NCBI RefSeq assembly: GCF_900496995.4
Contig: NC_044009.1
Span: forward strand, 51,648,505 to 51,712,504
DNA from: Aquila chrysaetos chrysaetos
Lineage: Eukaryota > Chordata > Aves > Accipitriformes > Accipitridae
Length of the DNA stretch: 64,000 bases
Direction: 5' to 3'
Below, one piece after another: positions 39,761 through 52,198 of the stretch. The notes below the pieces were generated by a model. The model was not told where the DNA came from. It saw only the letters and a list, made by a program, of their open reading frames with translations, and ran no database searches. Positions within the stretch are counted from its first letter, which is position 1; each line of letters opens with the position of its first letter. A program made the translations under genes and the position numbers.

Positions 39761-40702
39761 GCTCCCTTGCGACTTCATACAGCTGAATCAGAAAAGCCCC
39801 CAAAGCAAGTATGGAGTGAGGGGATGCTGGCCCAGAGGCTAAGCCTGGCTTAGAGCTGCTTTACCCAGAAAAGCCGCCGGCCGCCGGAGAGCCTGGGGGC
39901 TGCAGTGTTTTGACCACCACGTGCCTGCTTTAGGAGATCTTGGCAGTGAACGCCTGGAGATCCATTTATCTGAAGATGTTAGGACGTGGGGGATTATAAA
40001 ATCAGCAAGATGTGTTTCTACCATCAAACAGAAATCCCGGTGGTGCTCGGGTTTATTCCAAGTCATACGAAGAGATGACCTAATCCTGTTTGATGGTAAA
40101 CGCTGGCCTTTGATCTGCGTGATCAAACTCAGGTTGGGAGTAGCCGGCTGCACTGTTGGCTCTGAAAGAGAATATAATATTGCGTACCTCTGAAGTTAGA
40201 GACACCTTTCTAAATCCTCCTTATCTTCTGTATTCCAGGAAAAAAAACTGAATTGCTCCGTGTTATTTCCAGAGGCTCATCGAGGCAGCATCGGCACCCA
40301 ACTCTCCATAAGAGAGAGTGAGTACGTCGGTGCTGGGCTCATGGGTCGTGGTTGGGGTACGGGGACCAGGGGGTCCCGCAGGAACCGGTGATGGAGGGGG
40401 CATGCTGTGGCTGGCGGCTGTGAGTTTTGGACGCTCAGCTGGTTTTCGTGGGTGTTTGCGTGACTTCGCACTGGCCTGCAGGGCACATGCAAACCTCGTT
40501 CACCTCGGTCTTTAACGCAGCCTGTATCTAACCCAGCCTCGTGCCTCTATTTACCGGATCGGGAGCGCTTGCTTGAGCAAAGGCTGCGGGACCGGAGAAA
40601 AAGGACAGAAAACCCTCCAGCCGCGGCGGCGCTGCCCTGAAACCACACAGCACTACAACTGGACCCAAACCCCCTCGCATGCAGTGCAATGCATTTATTT
40701 CC

Positions 40703-40936
40703 TATTCAATACGCATGGCTATTTCAATACATTCACCTATTTCAGTACATTTGCCTATTTCAATACATTCGCCTATTTCAATGCATTTGCCTATTTCAAT
40801 GCATTCTCCTAGTCAATGCATTCTCCTATTCAATGCATTCTCCTATTCAACGCATTCTCCTATTTCAACGCATTCTCCTTTTTCAACGCATTCTCCTATT
40901 TCAACGCATTCTCCTGTTTCAATGCATTCCTTCTCC
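40703..40936 (+). repeat. 17/18-bp minisatellite, about 13 copies
   Basis: Thirteen units of the form tatttcaatgcattctcc stand in tandem. Left units read ...aatacattcgcc, middle units ...aatgcattctcc and right units ...aacgcattctcc. Some central units have lost one T (17 bp). The repeat has no stops in several frames and inflates open frames across it (up to 259 codons), which I do not regard as genes. Confidence 0.95.
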
Positions 40937-43900
40937 AGCCCAGTACCTGTGCTTTTCTCCACCTCCAGGTATTCAGAGAGGCTTCCCCTCAAGACCCTGC
41001 TGCCCCGTGCATCCCCGACCAGAAGCAGGAGCCAGCCACCGTCCTGCCTTTCCTTCTATTTGTCCCTGCATGCGGACCGCCCGCCCGCAGCCTCTCCCCG
41101 CATCTGCTTGCGTTGCAACCGCCCGTCCCGGCGGCTGGTGTTTAATCTTTCGGAGGATGACTCATGGGGAAATGCCAGCCTCATCCGTCAAGAATTTTAA
41201 ACAGAGGCTTTTTAAAAAAGGAATTGAAGAAAGCAACCATCTGTCTAGGGGGAAACGTGCTGTTTTCTTCTCTTTCTGCCGGAGAAGGGACAGAGGGAGG
41301 GAAGCAAAGCCGTGCCAGGTGCTGGGTCTTACCCACCAAATGTGCTTCACCAAGTTTTGCCACTCCAGCTCTGGCTCGCTGCGTGCTGATGGCACAGGTT
41401 GTCATGACAATATCCCTTTAATAAAAAAAAAAATCAGGGGGAACATAATGGGGATTAAACTGCCATGAGTCCATAGAAGTGAGCCAAGACGTGCCATGGG
41501 ACTCGCTGGCACCCACGCGCAGGTTCCTCTTGCCATAGCCCTCCATCCATCACGAGGACGGCGTTTGGGGTTTTCTGGGGGGGGGGGTTGTGTCTCTCCC
41601 CTCCATCCCAGGGCCTGGATGTATCCGTGCCGGTGGAGATCTGCTTGCCGCTGGGTTAGGGTGAGGATTGGATTTGCTGTCCCTTTTGCAGGAGGAAGGG
41701 TGAAGCCACGCACCCCTGGTGCTCAGCTTTTAGGACTAAAGCCAGGCGTTGCTTTTCCTTTTTGCTCCTACAGCAGAAAGGTAAAATGGAAAGAGTTGCT
41801 GGAAAATTGCAAACGATTAATTGGGGAAATGCCATTGCACAGAATCAGCTTTTATCTTATTGCTTGAAATTAGGGACTGAGGAAAAGGGCCATCTCAGCA
41901 GCTCCTAAAACCAGATGATGGAGAGCAGGGGAACTGGGTCTGATTTAGCTCAGCGCTCACTCAAACCATCCCACATCTGAAAACATCGCACGGCTCCGGC
42001 TCTGCTCCCACCCCTGCTAGAAGGGACCTGCCCAACCTGCCGCGCATTTATTTGCCTCACAGGCACGGCTGACTTGAATCCAATGGTACAAAGCCACGGG
42101 GAAAACACCCAGGGTTGTAAATAAGTAATAAACAGAAAAGAAATCGTAAGGACCTCTGCAAAATGCTTGGGGGAAAAAAAAAAAAAAATCCCTCCTTCGC
42201 CCAGTGCTGCTGGGGTGCCAGCAGCACGGATCCGGCCCTGGGGCTGCAATAAGGAGCTTGAGAAAGGCACAGGACACTTCTAGGAGAGGTGGTGAGAGGG
42301 AATGAACTCCTTTTGCAAGGGCTGTTTAAATTCCCAACACACGTGCTGGATGGCTGAAAGGCTGAAATTATTCCAAGGGCTCCCTCATGCCTTGTATACA
42401 TACGGTGCTGGCATCGGTGATGCTTTCAAGTTAAGACACAGCCAGAGAGTTCTCAGGAATGGCAAATATTATCATCTGCTTTTCATCAGGGTGGCCATTT
42501 CAGAAAGCCGCGCTCCCTTCTCACCCCAAGCACCCAGCACCCCCAGCACAACCCGGCACAGGACCCCACATCACTCGGCTGGATGGGTCGCACCGGCTTC
42601 GGTCAACAATGCAACTGAAAAAGCTGTTTTCCAAGAAATGGCATCAAAATCCATTCAGGATGTGAGTGTCTCATTTTAGGGTATGCCCATTCCTTTCTAT
42701 TAGTCAGGCTGGTGAAAATAGCTGTCGGAGCGCTTCTTGGAAGCTTTTAACAAAAGCCCTTTGGCTCTTTGGGAGGCAGCTCCCATGGTCGTGCTATCAA
42801 AGATAGTTGGGTTTTTTTTCTATCTGCAAAGTTAAAATTAAGAAAATTTAAAAAATTAGAGGAGAAGCCACGCTGGTGATGGGCAGCTCAGGCCAGCCGG
42901 ACCCGCTGTTTGCCCCCTGGGATGAGGGAGCTTTTGGGGGGCATCTCAGCAAAGCTCAGGAAGGTCATTCCTGACGATGCCCAACTCAGGGACAACCGTG
43001 CCCGGTGTGGCCATTGCATCCACGGTGCGCTCCTGCTTTCTGTGCGCAAGGGATTGATTTTGGGGACGCATCGCTTTCTGCTGGGTGCACACGTACGGAT
43101 CCGGCCCCGCTCCCTGAGCCCTTCATCCACGAACGTGCCGTAGGCAGCCCAAACCCCGCAGCAGTCACACCGCCTGCTTTCAGTGCATTCATCATGGCTA
43201 CATGCAAACCAGGAATTCTTTATAGTAATTATTTAATCTTTCAAATAAGAAAATTGGAAAAAAAAATGGTAATCTGTCATCAGGTGCTTCATGGAGGGGA
43301 AGACGAGGCCACATTTGTTGAGTGATGTAGTAATTAACCCCAGCTTCAGTGAGAAGGGATGTGCTGGCCTGCTCTGGGCAAAACGCTCTGGGGAAAACGA
43401 TTTGGAAGAGACCGTTAAGGAGATGTCTCTGGGTGGGTGGGACGAAGCGGGTCTCCCGGGCAGGGGCAAAATTTGGGGGGAAAAAAATACCCTTGGCAAG
43501 CAGAAAAGGCAGAAGTGATGGAGGTGCGGGAAGGGCCATGGCCCCTGCTTGACTGTCCCTTCTGTCCCCATACGGGAGGTGCCTGGTGGGGAGCAGAAGA
43601 CCTGTCCCTGGGTGCAACCGCCCTTTGGCAGCATTTCTCCAATTTGAGCTGCTAATGTGAATTCAGAGCTCATAGGAAAAAGGACTAGGAAAAAAAATCC
43701 TGAGTTCGGTTTGTAAGGTTTATCTTTTGGGGGGCTTCACTTATTTTTTTCTTTTCTTCTTTTTTTCTCTTTTGTTCTCCCCAGAATAACAGGAATTTTT
43801 GCAGCCTCATTCCTTCCAGAAAGTTGTGGTCCGAGTCACCGTCAGCTTCTGCCTTTGCCCTGCGCTAATTCGGCCGGTGGCTCCGGGTCCTCTCTCCACT

Positions 43901-46118
43901 TCAGCCTGTTGGAGCAAAATGAAATGGAGAGGATGCTTAAAACCACAAAAAGCTTCCCAAGCATCACGCAGCGATTCGCATCTGTGCCAGAGCAGCAAGG
44001 GATGGCCTTTTATCTCGCCGCTTCCGAAATTTTAGGAGAATTACCTTACTCCCTGCCTTTGAAAGTCTGTGTTCAAGTGCTCACCGGAGCTGCTGTGGGC
44101 CTGTTAGGGTAATCAGGAGATGGACGGGCACTCCTCTGCGCTCCCGGGTGGTCCGCCTGGAAACTCCCCAGCACTCCATGGCTTTCCCATCCCACTAGCT
44201 GGAAAAAAATCAAGTAGCTCTGGGGAATCGTCCCGGCATTTTGACAGACCTGAGTTATACCCCGGTTAAGCCTTTGTGGCCTTCAGTATACTGTACGGCC
44301 TTCTTGCTGGGAGACTTCATCAGCGAAATAAGTCGTTAAAACGGGACTTCCTCGGGTTTATGCTCTGCTCCTTTTGCGGCACACCGGAGTACGGGGGATG
44401 CTTTTCCCTTGCGCTCGTCTGATGGGTTTCAGAGGTGTAAGTCCCAGGATGGTCACCTTCCCGGGATGCTGCAAGGACCGCACGCCTCGGGGCAGAGCAG
44501 CCCGAAACAGCTCGGGATGCCGCCGCTCTGCTGCGGGGAGAGGGAGCAGAATAGACCCCACTCCGTACGCCAGTGAACCCACAGATAAACGACAGATAAA
44601 ACCAGAGTTACGATTAAAAGTGGGTATACGCTGCAAAGCGTGTAATGCTCCAAAATGCTAATGAACCCGGCAAATTTATTCTGAGATTTTCCTCTTCCAT
44701 TTCTGCCATTAAATATACTCTAGAAAAAAAAGTGACTTTTAATATCCCCGAGTGCTGGAAACGTGAACATCTTGAAAATGCCTTGAATAGACTGGAAATG
44801 ATCCAGCCACGGAGCACAAAATCTCACGCTCAAACCTACAGCAGGGGTTTCAAAAAGTGACGGCTCAGAGCTGTAGTCATGGTGAACGGTTTGATAAACC
44901 AAAATATATTGGGGGGAGAAAAAAAAAAAAAAGATGGGAAAAGGGGATTAAGGGCAGCGTCGATGGGAATAGTGGGAGGCTGCCCTGGAAATCTGGCGGT
45001 GGCACAGGGGTGGGGACAAGTCATTGGCACAGAGGAGGATTGAAATGCCGCACGTGAGCGACCTGAGTAGCAGAAATAGGATAAAATTAACGGTGTAGGA
45101 ATGAGCTATGTGTGGGGATGAGTAACAGAGATCCGTGATGACACACATCGTATCCCTGGGAGGCAGCGGGGCGGGCGAGGGAGAGGGCAGCTGCGGGGTG
45201 CAGAGGACACGCTGCCCGAAATAAGCCAGATATTTCCATAGCAAAGTGGACCGGACTCAGTCAAGAGGAGGAAAAAATACTCAGAGTTTGCCACTGGTTG
45301 AAAACTGTGAATTGGGACCTGGAGGGATTTTGAGGGTGGAACAGAAAAAGGTCTCCCAAGGGCGCTGGCTGAGCATCGTCCCCAGGCTGGCACGGAGAAG
45401 ATGCCCGTCGGCTCCTGGAGGAGCCGCTGCCTGAAAGGAAAAAAAACTTGGCACCGCAGGGAGTCGCTGGTATTTTCCCGAATATGCCATATGCAGAGAA
45501 ATCGAAAAGGGGAGGGATAATGACCTTTAACACTAAGATTACAAAAAAAAAAAAAAAAAGAAAAAAAAGAAAAAGAAACCAACCCAAACCATTACCATGA
45601 TCATTGTAGCATGAAACACAAAACCTTCCTCTCGGAGCCACACAAAGCCGTGTGGAGCACACCAGAGTAATTAATAAAATGAAAGCCCCGTTTCTTGCAG
45701 ATGGAGATGTGGGGAATAAAGGAGCTACACTGCGCTGAGCTGTCATGCATCGCATGCTACATCTGTTATGGAAATCAGTGGTAGTGGGGCCTTTTGTTCG
45801 GGCTAAAGCCCTCCCAACAGGGATTTGGCTGAAGTAGATTTTCTTGTTATTAAACATGATTTCTAGCTAGTTGAGAGCAGATGCTCCTGCAGCATTTGGA
45901 ACTAATAACCAACCTTCAAGTGTGCAGCATCCCTGAAAAGTCTGGGATGGCCTGCAAGAGCGATTCCAGCTCGGAGCTAATGCGCTGCCCTGGGTCCCTG
46001 CTTTGCACATGAATGCTGCTGACACCAGATGAGCCTTCTGGCCTCCCCGCTGCTGCCAGCGTCCCCACCGCCCCCTCCCCGCCTTTTCATCGTCGGGGCT
46101 GCCGCGGAGCGGAGCGAG

Positions 46119-46158
46119 ATGCACGCACACACGCGTGCACACGCGTGCACACGCGCAT
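46119..46158 (+). repeat. alternating purine-pyrimidine tract (CACACGCGTG-type)
   Basis: Forty bases alternate purine and pyrimidine without a break, made of acgcgtgcac units. This is the sequence class with the highest tendency to form left-handed Z-DNA. It lies in a locally CpG-rich segment. Confidence 0.95.
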
Positions 46159-47202
46159 CTCAGTCCCCTTCCCGCATCCCCCCAGCCGCACAAAGCCCTC
46201 CTCGGTTCGGAAAGGCACCAAACCCCATGCGCTACACCCCCCCCGAAACATCCCCTAATCTTAACGAAATATCTCTGACGTCCCCCTTCCAATGCATGTT
46301 TGCTCAAGCATCCCTGGCCGTGCCCTGTGTCGAGCGGGAAAGGACCAGTGCAGCCCAGTACGGGGCCACCTGCGCTGGCCAGAGCCATTGCAATTACTGG
46401 TGGGAGCGCAGAAGAAAGGGACGAAGGCAACAAAAAGCCGCCGGCGCATCCTTCGAGCAGCACACCATCAGCACAGCACCTCGGTGCGGTGTTTCGGGAT
46501 GGTGTTGCCTTTGTCGGCGCCGGAGGAAAAGGGTCCTGGGGAAATGGGATGCGCAACAGCTCGGCAGTTTGTTGCGTGAATGCAGAGGGAAGAATGCAGG
46601 TCAGCTGCATTGCCCCAGCTTTAGTTGCAGAAGCACGTCCTCGTGTATTTGCACTCCCAAGCTTATCGGGGGTGGTTAACACTACAGAAGGGGTAGCAGA
46701 GAATGGACGTTTCGGAAGGAGAAGGGTTTCTCATAGCCGAGATATCCCATACAAAGCCGCCCATCCATCTCGTTGGCTTCCCCTGCTTGGAAGTACCCGC
46801 AGGTCCCTGCCGTGAATCACGGCAAATAAGCAGGATGAAGAGCAGCCAAACACCTCCAAAGCAGACAAACACCAATAAAAACATGATGCTGTGCCGGCAA
46901 GGAGCGAGCAAGATCGCAGTGCTGCCCTGCAAAGGTCAGTGCTGCGCATCGCCAGCATCAGGGATGCTCTGCTTCCATCCAGCATTAGTCACGGGAGCTG
47001 GCAGCATCGAAGGGAAGGTATTTCCCTAAACGCTAGACATGCTATAGAATAAATGACTCACTGTCTGGTTTAAGGAAAGTCTTGAATCTAATTTGCAGTT
47101 ATTACAGTCAGGATAAGGTTAATGGCTCTGCTCTGAGTAACTTGAAAAGTAGCAGAGCAACCTACAACTGAAAAGTCCTTCCCTCACTTTGGGAGGTCCA
47201 TT

Positions 47203-47217
47203 GGGGGGGGGGGGGGG
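47203..47217 (+). repeat. G15 homopolymer
   Basis: Fifteen consecutive G, the longest G run in the window. It could form intermolecular G-quadruplexes, and its length may be unreliable. Confidence 0.85.
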
Positions 47218-49878
47218 CAGAAAATGCCCTGGAGCCCCGTAAATTGCCTTTGTTCTCCTCTGCCCGCGTTGGAAAGGTTGGAGCTCGGTGCAACCGGCAC
47301 ATTCCCAAGGAGGGGAACGCATTCCCACCGCTCCGGATCAGGCCGTGGAGGTGCAGGGTGGTCCCTGCCCCTGCAGCCAGGGCGGTCGCAGGAAAAAAGG
47401 CTGAGGTTCAGCGTGCAGCTCCTTTGCTGTTACATCCCCAGACACATTTATCCCAGCAACCTCCTTTTCCCTTGCCCGGTCCCTCCGTGGTCACCGCCAG
47501 CTCGTCCTCAGCACTCAGGTCACTGGTTAAACTGGTCTTTACCCACCGTAACTCCTCAGGCAGCAGCCAAAGGTGCTCCGGGGCATTATTACAGCCAATG
47601 CTCACCGCTTATTTTACGTGGTGGCAACAACCGTGTAGAGCACTTGGTGCCGGCGGGTGATTCAGCATCCTCTGCCCTGTTACATCCCAGGGCATCACCA
47701 AAACCACCGATGCCATTTGCTGGCCTGGCTGACCTGGACTCCAGCCATGGGACGACACTTCAGAGCCACCCGCAGTGTTTATTTATTCTTCTCCTCCTTC
47801 AAATCGGGTGCTTGCTTAAGTCGAGGCTCCTTGCGCTGGGGATGAAGCCTTTCTTTGGGTTTTCCCCCAAAAAAGCCAGGTGACCCTGGCAGGGGCCATG
47901 GCACAGCCCAAACACAACCCCACCAGCCGGAGCCTTTCCCCTTCCTCTGCTGCTCATGGGTTACCAGGGACCGTAACTTGACTCTCCACATGTATATATT
48001 TAACGGTATTAATTAATAGGAGGATTATTTCATTGCGTATGCACTGAAAAAACACTTTATTTCATAAGCGCACAACACGGGCACACTGTAGTGGGTTATT
48101 GACACCTCCCCACTCCAATATTTTACATTCTCCTGCTAAAGTGAGTAAAACAGCTACTTTCATCCCAAAGTGGCAGCTGGGGTGGGCTGGAGGCCCAGCA
48201 CCGGTCCGCTGGGGAGGGGGCCATTCCCACCCGCTGCCAGGGGCTGCTGGAATCGGGACCCCAGGAACGTGGTTTAACCAGGTGATGCCTCCGCTCGCTG
48301 GGCGAGGACCCGCGGGATTCCCAGGGCACGGTCAACGCCGGCTTTGGGGGGGCCCTTGCTCGGCCCCCCTTGGTCAGCACGGGTGGCCGTGGCAGAGCAG
48401 GGACATCCCCGCGCTGTGCGAGGCAGATCTATCCCCCTTCACAGCCTTTCTGCAGCTTATATATAAGCAACCTCCTACCGACTTCAACAGCAAATTGCAA
48501 GAGAAAAAGACTTATCAGCTTTAGGAGGACTTTGCACAATTTGTGCCACGGTGTACGTGTAATGGCAAAGAGCTGGAGTTGCCAGGATTAGTGCTTCTGC
48601 AAAGCACGTGAATCAGTGGGCTAAAAAACCATTTCCCCATTTGACAGCTGTAGGAAAGCTTCCTTTTTCACAGATCCTTTTTAAAATTGGACAAGATCTT
48701 TTTTATTTTCCTCAGGCTGCTTCTCATCCCTAATCCTCCAAACTAATTTAGGGAGGATAAAAAAGGAGACACTTGGCAGAACATCCCTCATCGACAGCGA
48801 ACAACTTCTACCACTGCAGGGCTCTTGTGCTGGGAGCCTGGTCCCCAGCATCCCCTCACCAGGGCTCAGCACAGTCCAAGGACGTTTCAGATGCTTAAGG
48901 GCCTCCTGGGAAGCTGCAGGAGCTGAACGGGCTGCAGGAAAATAGAACAGTTGCTTCTGTTTGGGCACATAAACCGGCAATGGCCGCTGCTGCAGCCCTG
49001 GGGACGGCAGCTCTGCTGCAACTCGGTGGCTTTTGCAGAAAGGCTGGCAGTTAGAAGAGGTCTGAATGAGATGGACAGTCCCTGGGAAAAAAGGTTAATA
49101 AATCCTCTGTTACATGGAAGGAGTTCGGTGGGAAGAAGCCCAATGGTCTGAGAATTACTAATGACTTGCTTTTCAGCAAATAATCCCTCCCTTAGGAGAG
49201 CCAGCGCTGCTGCACGAGGACCAGGCAACAAAACGCCACACTGACATCACCAAACTGTTCATTAGCCAAGCTCTCCCCGTTTCTCTCTGCAGATCAGCTA
49301 CGAGAACCGGTCCAGGAGACAAGAACGAGCTCAGCCTCTCCCCCAGGCTCTCCTCCCTGCCTGCAAACGGCCCCAGAGGCACGCAGGTCCAGTGCCACCA
49401 GACCGACCCGTCCACCAAAGACCCAGCACCGCCGAGCCCCGTGCCCGCAAACCGACACAGCTGTACCTGCTGGAGCTTTGAGCAGCTACCAAGGCAGGGG
49501 GAAATACCCATAAATATCCACCAAATAGCGTAACTCAGGCATTTTAAAAAGTTTTAGGGAGGAACGTGGGGGTGGGTTTGCTTTTGTCACCCACCTTCTC
49601 CCCTCCGTGCCGGCATCCTGCTGGCCCACCGCCCCCTCGCTCGGAAGGACGAGACGCACCGAGGACGCGCTCGTTGCAAATGGTTCGCAGGACGAGGAGG
49701 TGCTGAATCGCGCGCACGCTCGGCGCGGTGAGGGTTCGCCATCCCACCGAGGTTCGGTGCCAGGTCTATTTCTGCGCCAGCCCACCGGGTTTGGAAACAC
49801 CGCTCTCCTGGGGATCCCCCTGGGATTTTCCGCAAGGGATGAGTTTTAGTAAACCACCTCAGTTACGGTAAGCGATTA

Positions 49879-49931
49879 TTGCACAACTGGGTTGTGCAAA
49901 AGAACAAAAAAAAAAAAAAAAAAAAAAAAAA
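49879..49931 (+). repeat. perfect 9-bp hairpin followed by A26
   Basis: ttgcacaac (49879-49887) and gttgtgcaa (49891-49899) are exact inverted copies around a three-base loop. Seven bases later an A26 run begins (49906-49931). The A run could be a microsatellite or the tail of an unrecognised retrocopy. I identified no parent sequence and no clear target-site duplication. Confidence 0.8.
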
Positions 49932-52019
49932 TTGCAAAAGTTCAGTGCTTTTTGGAAGCGGACCGAGTCATGGCGATCTGCCAAATTTGTTTTCCAGGGA
50001 TCATATGGTGCTGAAGGGAAACATCTGACCAAGCCACAGCCCACAACTGAAAATACTTCTGATTCACCCCTTGCTCACTTCAGCAAGCAACCGGAGAGCT
50101 GACGGGGGTGATCATCTTACCAACACCAAAATCAAACTGTGCTTCTGCAGCTGCGGATGTCACCTCAGCCCAGGCTCTAGTTTTAGAAGAGCAAACCTCT
50201 GGTCCTTCCTCTTGCTCAGAGGTTTCAACCACCATTGGCCAAAGCTAGCAAGAAATGTTTCACGTCAGCAACAAAATTGGCAATTCTGGTCTGAAGGAAA
50301 CCGTAAAACTAGCAACAGTAAAAGAAAAAGAAACACTGGCAAGGTTAGTGGCTTTCGACAGACCTACCAACTTTCTTTTTTGAATTTAAAAGAAAAACAT
50401 AGATAAATCAAGACATCTCCATCTTCCATCCACTTAGAGCAAAATGAAGCAGGACTGAGCTGGTGGCATTAACGGAGGGTAGCGATCAACTAGTGATCAA
50501 TGTTGTTTAATTGAAAATGGATCACTATCTCCTTTCTGTAGGCATCTAAGGATGGCTTAAGAATACCTTTAACAGTGCCTTCCTAATCCACACCATTTGA
50601 CTTGTGACCACACCACACTCGGGTATAACACAGGAGCAACATGAAATCAAGCCTGTGCACATTAAACGGGTCAAAAATTCATTACAAACTTTGATGGATC
50701 TCAAAAGTAAAACTGGAGTCACCAGGAAGGCACGTTTCTAGTGAGGCTTCAAAGAGGTTATTTCTTTGTCCTAACCTACTCCACAACCTTACTAAGACCC
50801 AGAAAACAGCAGAGTAGAGGTTTGAAAAGAAATAGCAGGACCTACAAAACCCAGGAGAAGGTTTGTAGATCAAGCAGAACGTGCATGGCCATATTGCTCT
50901 ACCAAATGTAAGCAAAAACCAGCTGTGCCTTAGCCAGATGCCAGGAGGACCACTGAGCACTTGGTGTGGGCAACTGGCAACGTGGGGCCAGAAGGGTTAC
51001 GGCGAAGCTTAGGACGAAGACGAAAACACTACTAGTAGAAAGGCTGTGTGGCCCAACGGCTCCTCCGGCATTTGTAGTTCCGATAAAGATGCCAAAAACC
51101 TGAAACAGTGCTGAAAGGAACCACACAGTTGGTTAAACGTGAATTGGGAAATACCCTTTACAGCGAGAGATTCAAAGTCATTGAAGAAGGAGTCAATCAG
51201 TTTGGTTCTCGGTGACTTAATTCTATGCTAGTGACCTACAAGGTGTACTTAAATTCAGTAATCAAGAGCATGCCAATCTGACACACACGTTAACTAGATG
51301 GAAAGACCAAAGGCTGAAACTAGACGAGTTCAGACTACAAAGACAAGGCAGCTTTTTAGGCATAAGGATAATTAACGCCTGGCCCAACTGACCCCACCAC
51401 AGCAGCCCCACCGGAGGAGTTTCTATACCCCAGGTCCAAGCTGCCAGCGGCCACCCCCGGCTCCAAGAGGAGCTGCCGCAGGGCTGGAATTTCAAGGATT
51501 GTGGGGGGACAGGGGTTCCCAAGAACTCAGGAGCTGCTGCAACAGGGAATGACACCCCAGACCCAGCCCAGCACCCTCCCACCAACCCGGGCTGCCTTCT
51601 CGCACAACGAGGCATTCGCTCACGTAATTACGGCATCTGCAAACGCAGGGAACTAAACCTCGTTTGTCATCAGAAATAGAAAAGGATGATGTATTATACA
51701 TGAAACCTTTTAAAAAGCACCATTCAACGCTTTAGAGGCAAAGCAAATCAAACTTCACTTGTTTGCTTGCTCCGGTCTCCTCTGCCTCTGTCGTTTTTGG
51801 GAAACACAACTCAGGTTAAGTAACCCACACTACATACTTAAATATAATGCCAAAGAACCCAAAAGGCTGCTGGCACGGGTAAGCCTGATTTCTATTCAAA
51901 TCATGTCCCAATTCCCAGCTATGCCTGGCCTGTAGCTCAGTACAATCACATCCAAAACACACCAGTATTAATGAACTAACACACAAAGGCCATTTCCACT
52001 ACAAGTCAATTACTTTTTT

Positions 52020-52025
52020 TTTAAT
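52020..52025 (-). promoter_or_regulatory. candidate distal poly(A) signal (ATTAAA) of RND3
   Basis: On the minus strand the hexamer ATTAAA is followed by an A run and then, about 30-45 bases downstream, by a GT-rich element (tttgtgtgttag) that could bind the cleavage-stimulation factor. It lies beyond both miR-200 seed matches, so its use would include them in the mRNA. Confidence 0.45.
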
Positions 52026-52188
52026 TCAAAGAAAAAATGGTATTTTAATAAATACTGCAGAAACATTAACCAAACATACAAAGTGACTTCAACAATTAAA
52101 AAAAAGTAATGAATGTCCTGCTTTATAACAGTTATAACTTATTTTTTCCACAGTATTTAAATACAGAAAGCACTTACCAGCTATTTTG

Positions 52189-52198
52189 TAATACTGCC
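52189..52198 (-). promoter_or_regulatory. candidate miR-200b/c/429 target site in RND3 3'UTR
   Basis: The mRNA strand reads GGCAGUAUUA, which pairs with the first ten bases of miR-200b, including a full 8-mer seed (CAGUAUUA). RND3 has been reported as a miR-200b target in mammals. The site's presence here is seen directly; its function in this species is inferred. Confidence 0.55.

Larger units (their letters stand above)
37141..40702. other. intergenic DNA, no gene seen
   Basis: GC- and CpG-rich to about 38.75 kb, then AT-rich with a candidate conserved block (39300-39760), then GC-richer again before the minisatellite. A T20 run lies at 38268-38287. Confidence 0.75.
40937..51999. other. 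intergenic DNA downstream of RND3, no gene seen
   Basis: GC-rich to about 49.8 kb, then lower GC toward the RND3 3' end. Contains G runs (41577-41587, 47203-47217), A-rich tracts (45542-45570, 49906-49931), the alternating CG/CA tract, and an acceptor-like pyrimidine tract at 43741-43784. Open frames up to 271 codons overlap on opposite strands with no recognisable domain. Confidence 0.7.

Noticed and set aside
40703..40936. CRISPR-like array
   Set aside because: Units are directly adjacent with no unique spacers, and the DNA is vertebrate; it is a minisatellite.
40689..41468. 259-codon plus-strand open frame, with two other overlapping frames
   Set aside because: The first part is the stop-free minisatellite; the rest has no recognisable domain. 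Three overlapping frames open at once indicate composition, not coding.
45867..46682. 271-codon open frame on the minus strand, with a 216-codon frame on the opposite strand
   Set aside because: GC-rich DNA depletes stop codons on both strands. The protein shows no domain, runs through the alternating CA/CG tract, and has no splice or promoter support.
47224..47883. 219-codon plus-strand open frame
   Set aside because: Low similarity to anything I recognise, GC-driven, and overlapped by open frames in other frames.
50682..51126. Two adjacent minus-strand frames with hydrophobic, membrane-like stretches (75 and 92 codons)
   Set aside because: I considered a degraded retroelement or membrane-protein pseudogene. 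No known motif, long terminal repeat boundary or poly(A) tail could be identified.
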